A program made the position numbers and the translations under genes. 39,753 nt of DNA from an uncultured Lachnobacterium sp. (GTDB lineage Bacteria > Bacillota > Clostridia > Lachnospirales > Lachnospiraceae), in contig URDU01000027.1 of NCBI GenBank assembly GCA_900546625.1, positions 1 to 39,753 on the forward strand. The letters run 5' to 3'. Shown here one piece after another: positions 32,872 to 39,753 of the stretch (within the stretch, counting starts at the first letter, position 1; the number at the start of each line of letters is the position of its first letter). A model generated the notes under the pieces. The model saw only the letters and a program-made list of their open reading frames with translations, made no database searches and was not told where the DNA came from.

Positions 32872-33337
32872 ATATTTTCACTCCATCTCTTAGTATTTCC
32901 TGTGTCAGCTCAAAATTATCTTTCAATTGATTTATATCAAGTACATCAACTTTTTTGTGAAGTGCAGTTCTTATATCCTCCACTAATCCATAGAATTTTA
33001 ATCCGGTCGCATCTGTCGAAATTAAAAGGTCAACATCGCTGGTTGGTTTGGCCTTACCTTTTGAGTACGAACCAAACAGATAACAGAAATTAACATTATA
33101 TTTATCAAATACAACAGAGCATTTTCTTTTTATATAATCAATATCAACTATACCATTTTCTTCATCAATAGGATTGATCTCGGATATTTTTTCCAACATA
33201 TATTTGTACTTTATGCTATCTGCCTTTTTTTCATCATTTTCATAAGATTTGTATGAACGCAAAGAAACTCCGAGTATATCTGCAGCTTGATTTTGTGTTA
33301 ATTTTCTCTCAATTCGTAAAGATTTTAATTCTCCCAT
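32864..33337 (-). CDS. MNT nucleotidyltransferase antitoxin fused to XRE domain
   Basis: 157 residues. An N-terminal XRE helix-turn-helix (LTQNQAADILGVSLRSYKSY, ~13-32) is fused to a minimal nucleotidyltransferase with GS-x10-DxD (Gly89, Ser90, Asp101, Asp103). MntA-type enzymes AMPylate the HEPN toxin. The fused XRE domain probably binds the two identical palindromes upstream for autorepression. Start 33337 (GAGGTG upstream) is chosen because the longer frame to 33376 would start upstream of the promoter's transcription start. Confidence 0.9.
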   Translation of the reverse strand: MGELKSLRIERKLTQNQAADILGVSLRSYKSYENDEKKADSIKYKYMLEKISEINPIDEENGIVDIDYIKRKCSVVFDKYNVNFCYLFGSYSKGKAKPTSDVDLLISTDATGLKFYGLVEDIRTALHKKVDVLDINQLKDNFELTQEILRDGVKIYG

Positions 33338-33355
33338 GTTTGCACCTCTGAATAT

Positions 33356-33408
33356 AGAATAGTGCAAAAATTGCACTTTGTCAAGTTGAGTAGTGCAAAA
33401 ATTGCACT
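33356..33408 (-). promoter_or_regulatory. HEPN-MNT promoter with two identical 17-bp operators
   Basis: On the minus strand TTGACA (33384-33379), 17-bp spacer, TATTCT (33361-33356). AGTGCAAAAATTGCACT occurs at 33361-33377, filling the spacer, and again at 33392-33408, upstream of the -35; the starts are 31 bp apart. The arms AGTGCAA/TTGCACT are perfect. Binding to the first copy must block polymerase. Confidence 0.85.
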
Positions 33409-33474
33409 TTTGTTTTTAATTAAACGTAACTATTCTAACAATATGATCCTAGACCATTTGGAATCACGAGCTTA

Positions 33475-33560
33475 ATGTGTTACTACAAATAAATATTAAA
33501 GTGAAACAACGTATACTCTTCTTAATCTGCTGTTTTTAACGAGATTAAGAAGAGTATATT
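33475..33560. repeat. 86-bp direct repeat, copy 2
   Basis: Partner of 32257-32342. The 17-bp hairpin arms are intact (33512-33528 and 33543-33559); differences fall in the loop and at one base near the left edge, so structure is preserved. Confidence 0.85.
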
Positions 33561-33624
33561 TGTATTTTGACTTGTTTTTTGCTCAAAATACCGTTATACT
33601 TTACTTAAAGTGTATAAAAAACAG

Positions 33625-33641
33625 AGATTAAGAAGAGTATA
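33625..33641. repeat. Third copy of the hairpin arm AGATTAAGAAGAGTATA
   Basis: Exact copy of the right arm found at 32325-32341 and 33543-33559. Preceded by AAAACAG, as in the loop-arm junction of the others. It lies 33 bases before the ATPase start codon and could serve as a protein- or RNA-binding site. Confidence 0.6.
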
Positions 33642-33673
33642 GCGATATAATATATTTTGAGTGGAGGTGCAAG

Positions 33674-35092
33674 ATGCTTGTAGGTAGAGAAAAAGAATTG
33701 CATTTATTGCATGATATACAAAATGATGATAGCTCGCATTTTGTGGCGGTATATGGGCGAAGGAGAGTGGGAAAGACCTTTCTGATACGCGAGGCCTTTG
33801 GCTACAGATTTGCATTTCAGCATGCCGGTCTGTCAGAGGGAGGAATGAAGGAGCAGATATATGCGTTTACGTCATCGCTCAAAGATGCAGGGTATGATGT
33901 GAAAAAGCAGCCCAAAAACTGGCTTGAGGCATTTGAAGCATTAAAGGATGTCATAAGATTGTCGAGTGAAAAGAAGAAAATAATATTTATTGATGAGCTG
34001 TCGTGGATGGACACTCAAAAGAGTGATCTTATGGTTGCCTTGGAGAATTTCTGGAATGGATTTGCTTCTGCAAGGAAAGATATAGTCCTTATAGTGTGCG
34101 CGTCAGCCACATCATGGATGCTCTCAAAGGTCGTACACAACAAAGGCGGATTGTATAACAGATTGACAGAGCAGATACATCTGCGCACATTCTGCCTCAG
34201 GGAGTGTGAAGCGTATGTAAAAGCTGCCGGGCTGGCACTAAACAGAAATCAGATATTGCAGTATTATATGATTTTTGGTGGAGTACCTTACTATTGGGGA
34301 TTTTTGAAAAAGGGATTAAGCCTTTCACAGAATATTGATAGTATATTGTTTGAAAAGGATGCGCCATTGCGCGATGAATTTAAGTATTTATATGCTTCTG
34401 TATTCAAAAAACCGGAGAACTATGTAAAAATAATAGAAGCTCTTGGGACTAAAAAGGTTGGAATGACAAGGGAAGAAATCATCACAGCGACCAAAATACC
34501 TAATTCGGGAGATTTGACAACGAAGCTCGAAGAGCTTGAAAGCTGTGGATTTATCCGCAAGTACAATGCATTTGGGATGAAAAAGAAAAATGCGATATAC
34601 CAGTTGATGGATTGCTTTACATTGTTTTATTTCAAATTTTTGAAATCAGAACCGACAGATGAGCATTTTTGGACAAACCAGATTAATACGCCTGCGGCGA
34701 ATACATGGCTGGGGCTGGCGTTTGAAAGAGTGTGTATGGAGCATGTGGATCAGATTAAGTTTAAACTGGGTATTTCGGGAGTGCTGACAGAGGTAAATTC
34801 GTGGTACTGCAAATCAGATCCGGATAATGGCATTTTCGGCTCGCAGATTGATATGCTGATTGCCAGAAAAGATCAGGTGATTAATTTGTGCGAGATGAAA
34901 TATTCGCAGTCAGAATATACCATAACGGAGAAAGTGGACAGGAGCATTAGGAATAAAATAAGTGATCTGAGAGTGGTTTCCGGTACAAAGCATGCGATAT
35001 ATCCAACACTTATTACAACTTATGGGGTGGTGGAAAACTCGTATTCGCAGGAGCTGCAGTCGGTTGTTACGATGGATGATCTGTTTGCCTGA
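33674..35092 (+). CDS. AAA ATPase (ATPase_2 family) with C-terminal nuclease-like domain
   Basis: 472 residues. Walker A is GRRRVGKT (28-35) and Walker B is IIFIDEL (101-107). A winged-helix region follows (VGMTREEIITATKI), then a DUF234-like C-terminal domain with QIDMLIARKDQVINLCEMKY, the pattern of a PD-(D/E)xK fold. These proteins are common in Bacteroides and clostridial gut genomes and in archaea; their function is unclear. The ATG follows GTGGAGG. It is distinct from the DUF4143-type ATPase at 4352-5683. Confidence 0.9.
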   Translation: MLVGREKELHLLHDIQNDDSSHFVAVYGRRRVGKTFLIREAFGYRFAFQHAGLSEGGMKEQIYAFTSSLKDAGYDVKKQPKNWLEAFEALKDVIRLSSEKKKIIFIDELSWMDTQKSDLMVALENFWNGFASARKDIVLIVCASATSWMLSKVVHNKGGLYNRLTEQIHLRTFCLRECEAYVKAAGLALNRNQILQYYMIFGGVPYYWGFLKKGLSLSQNIDSILFEKDAPLRDEFKYLYASVFKKPENYVKIIEALGTKKVGMTREEIITATKIPNSGDLTTKLEELESCGFIRKYNAFGMKKKNAIYQLMDCFTLFYFKFLKSEPTDEHFWTNQINTPAANTWLGLAFERVCMEHVDQIKFKLGISGVLTEVNSWYCKSDPDNGIFGSQIDMLIARKDQVINLCEMKYSQSEYTITEKVDRSIRNKISDLRVVSGTKHAIYPTLITTYGVVENSYSQELQSVVTMDDLFA

Positions 35093-35139
35093 GATAAAAA
35101 TATACGTTTAATATTCAATATTTTCCAGCATAAGATCTG

Positions 35140-35200
35140 TTGACAAGGGAATAATAATAGCATAAAATAAAAGTACGAAAAAACATACGATTTTTTGTAC
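35140..35200 (+). promoter_or_regulatory. Promoter and operator of the Phd/YoeB pair
   Basis: TTGACA (35140-35145), 17-bp spacer, TAAAAT (35163-35168). Over the expected transcription start lies an inverted repeat, GTACGAAAAAA (35173-35183) with TTTTTTGTAC (35191-35200), a likely operator for the antitoxin complex. Confidence 0.7.
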
Positions 35201-35218
35201 GGAAATGAGGTGTTAAAT

Positions 35219-35473
35219 ATGTTAGCAGTAAAGAGCATGGATGTAAGAGAAAATTTTAAATCGTTATGTGATAAGGTTTTCAGAGGAGAAACATTGATTA
35301 TATCAAGACCAAAGAATGAAAATATAGTTATGATGTCGGAATCTGAATACAATGAGATTATGAAAGCCAAGAGAAATGCCGAATACCTTGCTATGCTGGA
35401 TAAATCTATGGCTGAAGCCGAAGCTGGTGGTTTTATTACAAAGACAGTAGATGAGTTAGGAGCATACGAATAA
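35219..35473 (+). CDS. Phd/YefM family antitoxin
   Basis: 84 residues starting MLAVKSMDVRENFKSLCDKV, with ENIVMMSESEYNEIM in the middle, the standard YefM pattern. The N terminus binds DNA and the C terminus wraps the toxin. Start ATG 35219 follows ATGAGGTG; an upstream TTG in frame is less likely. Its TAA overlaps the toxin ATG by one base. Confidence 0.93.
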   Translation: MLAVKSMDVRENFKSLCDKVFRGETLIISRPKNENIVMMSESEYNEIMKAKRNAEYLAMLDKSMAEAEAGGFITKTVDELGAYE

Positions 35474-35733
35474 TGAATGTAGTATTTACTCCGACTGCAT
35501 GGCAGCAGTACACTGACTGGCAGAAGGAAGATAAAAAGATTGTAAAGCGGATTAACGAGCTTATAAAGAGTATAGACCGTGATGGACTATTAGAAGGAAT
35601 CGGTAAGCCTGAACCGTTGAAGTATAGGAAAGTATGTAGTAGACGGATAACGGACGAACACAGACTTACATATAATTTTGATAGCAACCAAAATCTCATT
35701 ATATATTCCTGCAAATTTCATTATGAAGATTAG
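35473..35733 (+). CDS. YoeB/Txe family toxin
   Basis: 86 residues, RelE-fold ribosome-dependent mRNA endonuclease. The family signature is strong: GKPEPLKY, RRITDEHRLTYNF and the terminal KFHYED with His83 and Tyr84 at the same positions as in E. coli YoeB. It cleaves mRNA in the ribosomal A site when the antitoxin is degraded. Translationally coupled to the antitoxin. Confidence 0.95.
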   Translation: MNVVFTPTAWQQYTDWQKEDKKIVKRINELIKSIDRDGLLEGIGKPEPLKYRKVCSRRITDEHRLTYNFDSNQNLIIYSCKFHYED

Positions 35734-35820
35734 CATCGCATTAGGTGACTTTCTTTTTATTCAATAAGCTAATTATCTAAGAGAATATTATAACAGGGCA
35801 TAAAAATAAAATATTAAAAA

Positions 35821-35864
35821 CCCCATAAATTCCTGTTGACAGATAGGGATTCATGGGGTATATT
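35821..35864 (+). promoter_or_regulatory. cysK promoter inside an inverted repeat
   Basis: TTGACA (35836-35841), 17-bp spacer, TATATT (35859-35864). The bases CCCCATAAATTCC (35821-35833) are an imperfect inverted repeat of GGGATTCATGGGG (35846-35858), matching at 11 of 13 positions, so the repeat flanks the -35 and fills the spacer. A repressor site for a sulfur-responsive Rrf2-type regulator is a possible reading. Confidence 0.65.
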
Positions 35865-35956
35865 TATATCAACAATTAATTCATACAAATACAGTATGAA
35901 TATAGGAGATTAAAGCAAAGCATTAACATTACAATGACATCAAGGAGGACACAAAC

Positions 35957-36889
35957 ATGTCAAACATTTATCAGGGAACATTAGGACTTATTGGAAATAC
36001 TCCGCTCGTAGAGCTTACACATGTAGAGAAGGCATTCGGACTTGAGGCAAGACTTCTTGCAAAGCTTGAGTACTTCAACCCGGCCGGATCAGTAAAGGAC
36101 AGAATCGCAAAAGAGATGATTGAGCAGGCAGAGAGAGACGGAAAGCTCAAGCCGGGCTCAACAATCATCGAGCCAACATCAGGAAACACAGGAATCGGAC
36201 TCGCAGCAATCGCAGCAGCAAAGGGATATAAGATTATCATCGTTCTTCCTGAGACAATGTCCATCGAGAGAAGAAACATCATCAAGGCATATGGCGCAGA
36301 GCTCGTGCTTTCAGACGGTACAAAGGGTATGAAGGGAGCCATCGCCAAGGCAGAGGAGCTTCATGAGCAGATTCCTGACAGCTTCATTCCTGAGCAGTTT
36401 GAGAACCCTGCAAACCCGGAGGCACACAGAAAGACAACAGGTCCTGAGATCTGGAACGATACAGACGGACAGGTAGATGCATTTGTAGCCGGAGTCGGAA
36501 CAGGCGGAACAATCACAGGAACAGGCGAGTACTTAAAGAGCAAGAACCCTGATGTAAAGATTATCGCAGTAGAGCCGGAGACATCAGCAGTGCTTTCAAC
36601 AGGAAAAGCCGGAGCACACAAGATTCAGGGAATCGGAGCTGGCTTCGTACCAAACACATTAAATACAGAGGTATATGATGAGATTATCCCTGTATCAAAT
36701 GAGGCATCATTTGAGTACGGCAAGATTATCGCAAAAGAGGAGGGCGTACTTGTAGGTATTTCTTCAGGAGCAGCTCTCTATGCAGCAATCGAGGTAGCCA
36801 AGAGACCTGAGTTCAAGGGCAAGACAGTAGTAGCACTTCTTCCTGACAGCGGAGACAGATACTACTCAACAGATCTTTTCAAGGACTAA
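35957..36889 (+). CDS. cysK: Cysteine synthase A (O-acetylserine sulfhydrylase)
   Basis: 310 residues, fold type II PLP enzyme. It makes cysteine from O-acetylserine and sulfide. Lys47 in GSVKDR binds PLP, followed by the [12 protein letters not shown] phosphate/substrate loop and the [10 protein letters not shown] glycine loop. The ATG follows AAGGAGG. It stands alone between its own promoter and a terminator. Codon use is strongly biased (ATC, AAG, GGA), suggesting high expression. Confidence 0.96.
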   Translation: MSNIYQGTLGLIGNTPLVELTHVEKAFGLEARLLAKLEYFNPAGSVKDRIAKEMIEQAERDGKLKPGSTIIEPTSGNTGIGLAAIAAAKGYKIIIVLPETMSIERRNIIKAYGAELVLSDGTKGMKGAIAKAEELHEQIPDSFIPEQFENPANPEAHRKTTGPEIWNDTDGQVDAFVAGVGTGGTITGTGEYLKSKNPDVKIIAVEPETSAVLSTGKAGAHKIQGIGAGFVPNTLNTEVYDEIIPVSNEASFEYGKIIAKEEGVLVGISSGAALYAAIEVAKRPEFKGKTVVALLPDSGDRYYSTDLFKD

Positions 36890-36921
36890 TATATTATCCA
36901 TTTTTGGCATTTTTATCAAGA

Positions 36922-36943
36922 TATAGCTAATATATTAGCTATA
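36922..36943. repeat. Perfect 22-bp palindrome after cysK
   Basis: TATAGCTAATA followed directly by its complement TATTAGCTATA, with no spacer. It could be a protein-binding site or help pause polymerase ahead of the terminator. Confidence 0.5.
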
Positions 36944-36958
36944 AATATTTTGGCTATT

Positions 36959-36985
36959 AAAAAAGGAACCCACGGTTCCTTTTTT
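36959..36985. terminator. Bidirectional terminator between cysK and the B6-linked operon
   Basis: AAAAAAGGAACC (36959-36970) and GGTTCCTTTTTT (36974-36985) form a 12-bp stem with CAC loop and T tracts on both strands. Confidence 0.9.
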
Positions 36986-36990
36986 GGTGC

Positions 36991-37590
36991 CTAATTCGAA
37001 AAATGACGTATCTTCAGATGAATACCCCTCTCATCAGCAATCTGCTGACAGGTCTTTATATCCTCCTCAGGGAGTACATCCACGATAGAAAGCTGTGTAT
37101 GCTTGATCATGCGGTTGCATTCCTCGGCAAAATCCAGCATAGCATCGTAAGCATTGTCAAAGGATGGTCTTGTGACCTTATTGTATTCCTCGGCATTTGC
37201 TGCATTCAAGCTGATGGAAACCGAATCAATATACTCAGCTAGCTCCGGCACGATATCCCTTCCGTGATAGAGATTTCCTAGTCCGTTAGTGTTTACACGG
37301 ATAGGAAGCTTGTACTTTTCCTTCACATATTTAGCTGTTTTCTCAAGGATATCCAGCGCGCAGGTTGGCTCACCATAGCCGCAGAAGACGAATTCCTCAT
37401 AGCCTGTAAAATCAAATGCATCGATTGCAGCTATTATCTCATCATATGTTGGGTCAACCGTATGCCACAGTGATGTCGCATCACCTATTGCGTCCTTCTG
37501 AGAGCGTATACAGAATGTACAAGCGCAGTCGCATTTATTTGTGATATTTGCATAAACCTCGTTTTTGTATGTATAGATTATATCAGCCAT
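36991..37590 (-). CDS. TatD-associated radical SAM protein
   Basis: 199 residues. The 4Fe-4S motif CxxxCxxC is Cys20/Cys24/Cys27 (NKCDCACTFCIR), with GYGEPT (SAM-binding GGE-like) and VSISLNAANAEEY further on. The short length and wording match the radical SAM family annotated as TatD-associated. The substrate is unknown. Its start overlaps the stop of the transporter gene upstream by one base (TAATG), so the two are co-translated; no tatD gene is in the window. Confidence 0.88.
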   Translation of the reverse strand: MADIIYTYKNEVYANITNKCDCACTFCIRSQKDAIGDATSLWHTVDPTYDEIIAAIDAFDFTGYEEFVFCGYGEPTCALDILEKTAKYVKEKYKLPIRVNTNGLGNLYHGRDIVPELAEYIDSVSISLNAANAEEYNKVTRPSFDNAYDAMLDFAEECNRMIKHTQLSIVDVLPEEDIKTCQQIADERGIHLKIRHFSN

Positions 37591-38135
37591 TATTTAGTAT
37601 CCTCCAATGTGAAAAATCTTCTCTTGAATCCGATTTTATCAAGCACCAGTCCAAGAATAACAAATATTATAGCACTTCCGCCGCTTTGTATACAGCTTCC
37701 CGGAACAGAAACCGGAATTATTGCGATGAGACCGGTGAAGGCCTGCTTTGTGAAACCGTATGTGATAAATGCCTCTGCAATGGCATAGCCGGTTGCGGAA
37801 ATGGCGAAAGCTATGATTGTCGATATTACATTTCTCACGGTCACAATTTTATCTGATTTGTTGGTAAATGGGATGGATATGAGTGCCTTTATGATGATTG
37901 TTGCAGGCGCCCAGATAGGTGCAGTCAGCAAATCTGCCATGCCCCCGCCGATAGCTGCGGCTGTCATTGCATACGGCCATGGAAGGAGGCACGCTGCGAT
38001 ATAGATAAGGCTGTCACCAAAATGAATATATCCGCCATTCTGTCCTACCGGAATGTGACATATATATGCTGTGAAAATAGTAATCATGGCTGCCATGAGG
38101 GCAGTAAAGGTGAGCTTTTTAACCTGTGAATTCAT
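37590..38135 (-). CDS. ECF transporter S component (TIGR04002-like), possibly for vitamin B6
   Basis: 181 residues, about five or six membrane helices. The N terminus (KKLTFTALMAAMITIFTAYI) carries the Ala-rich face that S components use to contact EcfT. I chose start 38135 because AAAGGAG lies upstream; the longer frame to 38201 has no such site. The neighbour is a pyridoxal kinase, so a B6 vitamer is a likely substrate, but this rests on context only; riboflavin or others cannot be excluded. The shared ECF module is encoded elsewhere. Confidence 0.85.
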   Translation of the reverse strand: MNSQVKKLTFTALMAAMITIFTAYICHIPVGQNGGYIHFGDSLIYIAACLLPWPYAMTAAAIGGGMADLLTAPIWAPATIIIKALISIPFTNKSDKIVTVRNVISTIIAFAISATGYAIAEAFITYGFTKQAFTGLIAIIPVSVPGSCIQSGGSAIIFVILGLVLDKIGFKRRFFTLEDTK

Positions 38136-38235
38136 AAAAATAGATTCTCCTTTGTGTTGTATTAACTCGGGCTTAAGAGCTTGATTGAAAATCCGGTGCA
38201 TTTTTCTGCAAATGGTGATAAGAATTACATAAGCA

Positions 38236-39084
38236 TCACATCAGCTCCCACAAAAACTTCTCGAAATTCACTCCGTCATTCGGCACAGTGTCATCATTCA
38301 TGGTATCTGCGATGCTGTCATACAGGAATTTTCCGGCGCGCTCTGCGGCCTCCTCTGTGGAAAATCCGTTCAGCCTGCTTCCGCATATAACAGATGCAAA
38401 CAAATCTCCTGTGCCGGAAAAGCTCACATCGAAAAAGTGTGATCTGTGGGTTGTGGTGCCGTTTGCGGTAGTCACAAGATTGTAGATAAAGGGAGACTTA
38501 TCATCCCTGCATTTGATTCCGGTGATGATTACATCCTGGTTCTTCCCGGACAGGCATCTCAGCTTCTCGCTTATCTCTGTCGCAAGCGGCAGAAGCACAT
38601 CCTTTCTCGTGTCGCTGTAAACCTTTTCGATATCATAGTCAGCCAAAAGGCATGCCTCGGTCAGGTTTGGTGTGATAACATCGGCCTTCCTGGAAAGCGC
38701 CTTCATGCCATCCAAAAGAGCGGCAGAGTATATGCCGTAGGTTCTGCCGTCATCGCCCATCACAGGGTCCACGAGCAGCATCGTGTTTTCCTCATAAAAG
38801 ACATCCAAAAAATCCATAAAAAGCTCAATCTGCTTCGAGCCTGTCATGAAACCACTGTAAATGCCGTCAAAGTGGGCATTGTTTTTCTGCCAGTTGTCGG
38901 TGTAGTCCTTAATCATGGCTGTCAAGTCTGTGCATTTATGATATTCATATCCTGTCTGGTTTGTCAGTACTGCTGAAGCCATGGGACAGCACTGTACGCC
39001 CTGCGCGGACAGTACCGGGATTGCGGCAGTCAGAGAGCATTTACCAAAGCCGGACAAATCGTTAAAAACGGCTGCTTTCTTCAT
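38236..39084 (-). CDS. Pyridoxamine/pyridoxal kinase
   Basis: 282 residues, ribokinase-like fold. It phosphorylates pyridoxal, pyridoxine or pyridoxamine with ATP. Marks are FNDLSGFGKCSLTAAIPVLS at the N terminus, VDPVMGDDG (~105-113), TPNLTEACLL and the catalytic GTGD loop (224-227, base Asp227). The start follows CGGAGGA. First gene of a minus-strand operon with a vitamin transporter subunit and a radical SAM protein. Confidence 0.92.
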   Translation of the reverse strand: MKKAAVFNDLSGFGKCSLTAAIPVLSAQGVQCCPMASAVLTNQTGYEYHKCTDLTAMIKDYTDNWQKNNAHFDGIYSGFMTGSKQIELFMDFLDVFYEENTMLLVDPVMGDDGRTYGIYSAALLDGMKALSRKADVITPNLTEACLLADYDIEKVYSDTRKDVLLPLATEISEKLRCLSGKNQDVIITGIKCRDDKSPFIYNLVTTANGTTTHRSHFFDVSFSGTGDLFASVICGSRLNGFSTEEAAERAGKFLYDSIADTMNDDTVPNDGVNFEKFLWELM

Positions 39085-39124
39085 ATATCCTCCGAATGTT
39101 TTAATTAATCTTCTATGTTTATCT

Positions 39125-39263
39125 GCGGTTGTACACTTGTGGTGTGGCAGTCACCTGTGGCATACGCTTGATTTATGACGTGCCGTGCGGCATTTACTCC
39201 CGCTAGGCTAAGGAATTATGAAAGCGTATGCTACAGGTGACTGCCACACCGCAAATGTACCGC
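39125..39263. repeat. Long inverted repeat with ~40-bp arms
   Basis: Arms 39125-39169 and 39222-39263 are complementary over ~40 bp with three mismatches and a 3-base indel, e.g. GGTGTGGCAGTCACCTGT with its complement. The ~50-bp centre has a small TGCCG/CGGCA hairpin. It does not share the head seen in the repeats at 14698 and 23904, so it is a different type. Confidence 0.82.
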
Positions 39264-39352
39264 CATTAACAAAATATAGGATAAGTATACATGCGCCTGA
39301 CCATATTTCTATGACCAGAAAGATAAAAAAATAAATGCCAGATAAAATGTTT

Positions 39353-39381
39353 TTGAAAAAGAACGCTGTCTGTGATATTAT
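39353..39381 (+). promoter_or_regulatory. Promoter of the CarD-like gene
   Basis: TTGAAA (39353-39358), 17-bp spacer, TATTAT (39376-39381), placed 31 bases before the start codon. Confidence 0.7.
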
Positions 39382-39411
39382 AGATGTGTATGTAAATACG
39401 GAGGTAAAAGC

Positions 39412-39702
39412 ATGTTTCAAAAGAAACAGATTATATATAGTGAAACCCTTGGCGTATGCGTGGTTGACAACATCGTATCGCTTGCGGCATCTAAGAGAGA
39501 AAAGCCGGTGCCGTACTATGTATTGAAGCCTGTGTTTGAGGACAAGGTGTCATATATACCGGTGGAGCATCATCAGGTGGTACTGCGTGACATGTTTACG
39601 AGTGAAGAAGCTTTGGAGATTAAGGAAACTGAGCAGTATGAGAAGGATAAGCACCTGAAGCAGGCGGTTGACTATGTACTGGACAAGGTGGCTATAAAAT
39701 GA
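39412..39702 (+). CDS. Small CarD-like protein (RNA polymerase-interacting domain)
   Basis: 96 residues. The first ~60 residues (QIIYSETLGVCVVDNIVSLA, then YYVLKPVFEDKVSYIPVEHH) match the CarD/CdnL/TRCF RNA polymerase-interacting fold, a Tudor-like barrel. The C-terminal part is a charged helical tail, shorter than the DNA-binding domain of full CarD (~160 residues). Such short proteins are common in Lachnospiraceae; a role in transcription control is inferred. The ATG follows CGGAGG. Confidence 0.75.
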   Translation: MFQKKQIIYSETLGVCVVDNIVSLAASKREKPVPYYVLKPVFEDKVSYIPVEHHQVVLRDMFTSEEALEIKETEQYEKDKHLKQAVDYVLDKVAIK

Positions 39703-39753
39703 TTAAAGGGTCAAAAGGTATCATCGATGCATGCTTGCATGCAATTCGATGTA
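39699..39753 (+). CDS. Possible start of a further gene, cut by window edge
   Basis: ATG 39699 overlaps the CarD-like stop (ATGA) and has AAGGTGG upstream. The frame stays open to the window end (MIKGSKGIIDACLHAIRC). However, 39723-39750 is also an inverted repeat (ATCGA..GCATGC with GCATGC..TCGAT), so this may instead be the left part of another intergenic repeat. Confidence 0.3.
   Translation, partial: MIKGSKGIIDACLHAIRC

Larger units (their letters stand above)
33338..33673. other. 336-bp control region between MNT and AAA ATPase genes
   Basis: It contains the TA promoter and operators (33356-33408), the second direct-repeat copy (33475-33560) and a third half-copy of its hairpin arm (33625-33641), just before the ATPase ribosome-binding site. 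No gene is seen. Confidence 0.6.
39085..39411. other. Intergenic region with palindrome and CarD-like promoter
   Basis: 327 bp between divergent genes. It holds a long inverted repeat (39125-39263) and a promoter (39353-39381). No gene is supported. Confidence 0.6.

Noticed and set aside
32257..33560. Insertion sequence flanked by direct repeats
   Set aside because: No transposase lies between the repeats, and 86 bp is far longer than a target-site duplication.
35734..35956. T-box or other riboswitch before cysK
   Set aside because: The inverted repeat overlaps the promoter itself, so it is mostly not transcribed; no T-box sequence (TGGNACC-like) or specifier stem is seen.
38446..38976. 176-residue plus-strand frame
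   Set aside because: Antisense to the pyridoxal kinase gene, which has clear family motifs.

Overview
The window looks like a chromosomal segment of a gut Lachnospiraceae bacterium, most like the Agathobacter/Roseburia group. This rests on AT-rich Firmicutes-type genes with strong AGGAGG ribosome-binding sites, a reverse rubrerythrin with PerR, a large Alu-domain SRP RNA, an iscR-iscS-iscU-mnmA cluster, ECF-type vitamin transport, and many family-restricted proteins. The species call is inference; no rRNA or other marker gene is present.

Layout. 1-3966: accessory cargo, comprising the tail of a sensor kinase, an ABC exporter behind a candidate response-regulator box array, a small minus-strand protein, and a TipAS-type MerR regulator. 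3967-5761: a hairpin-rich spacer and an AAA ATPase. 5838-12727: a 6.9-kb integrative element inserted in the 3' end of the reverse rubrerythrin gene. It has a tyrosine integrase, a serine resolvase, a J-domain protein, a run of small unknown proteins, an XRE repressor with a 23-bp operator, and a Rep-type initiator with a candidate origin, but no visible conjugation machinery. The element carries its own copy of the last 35 rubrerythrin codons, which rebuilds the gene with only synonymous changes; the displaced original 3' end remains at the left junction.

12638-13774: rubrerythrin and perR (oxidative stress). 13937-14698: a Lachnospiraceae family protein. 15103-20287: a six-gene nucleoside salvage operon (udp, deoC, cdd, add, deoB, pnp) that splits nucleosides to bases and sends the sugar to central metabolism. 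20363-22486: a DUF4869/P-loop pair, an acetyltransferase and tadA. 22615-23903: an ECF sigma factor with a membrane partner. 24246-24513: SRP RNA. 24576-28704: nudC, then the Fe-S/tRNA-thiolation operon. 28914-32243: an ECF sigma factor, membrane protein and ABC transporter module. 32257-33641: a HEPN-MNT toxin-antitoxin pair enclosed by an 86-bp direct repeat, with a truncated XRE gene. 33674-35733: a second AAA ATPase and a Phd/YoeB pair. 35957-39084: cysK, then a minus-strand operon with pyridoxal kinase, a vitamin transporter subunit and a TatD-associated radical SAM protein. 39412-39702: a small CarD-like protein.

The strongest candidate for something undescribed is a pair of 275-298 bp structured palindromic repeats (14698-14995 and 23904-24178). 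They share a head of three hairpins and a basal stem, while their outer arms differ in sequence yet remain self-complementary. Both start directly at the stop codon of the gene upstream. The rubrerythrin-targeting element is the second main finding.
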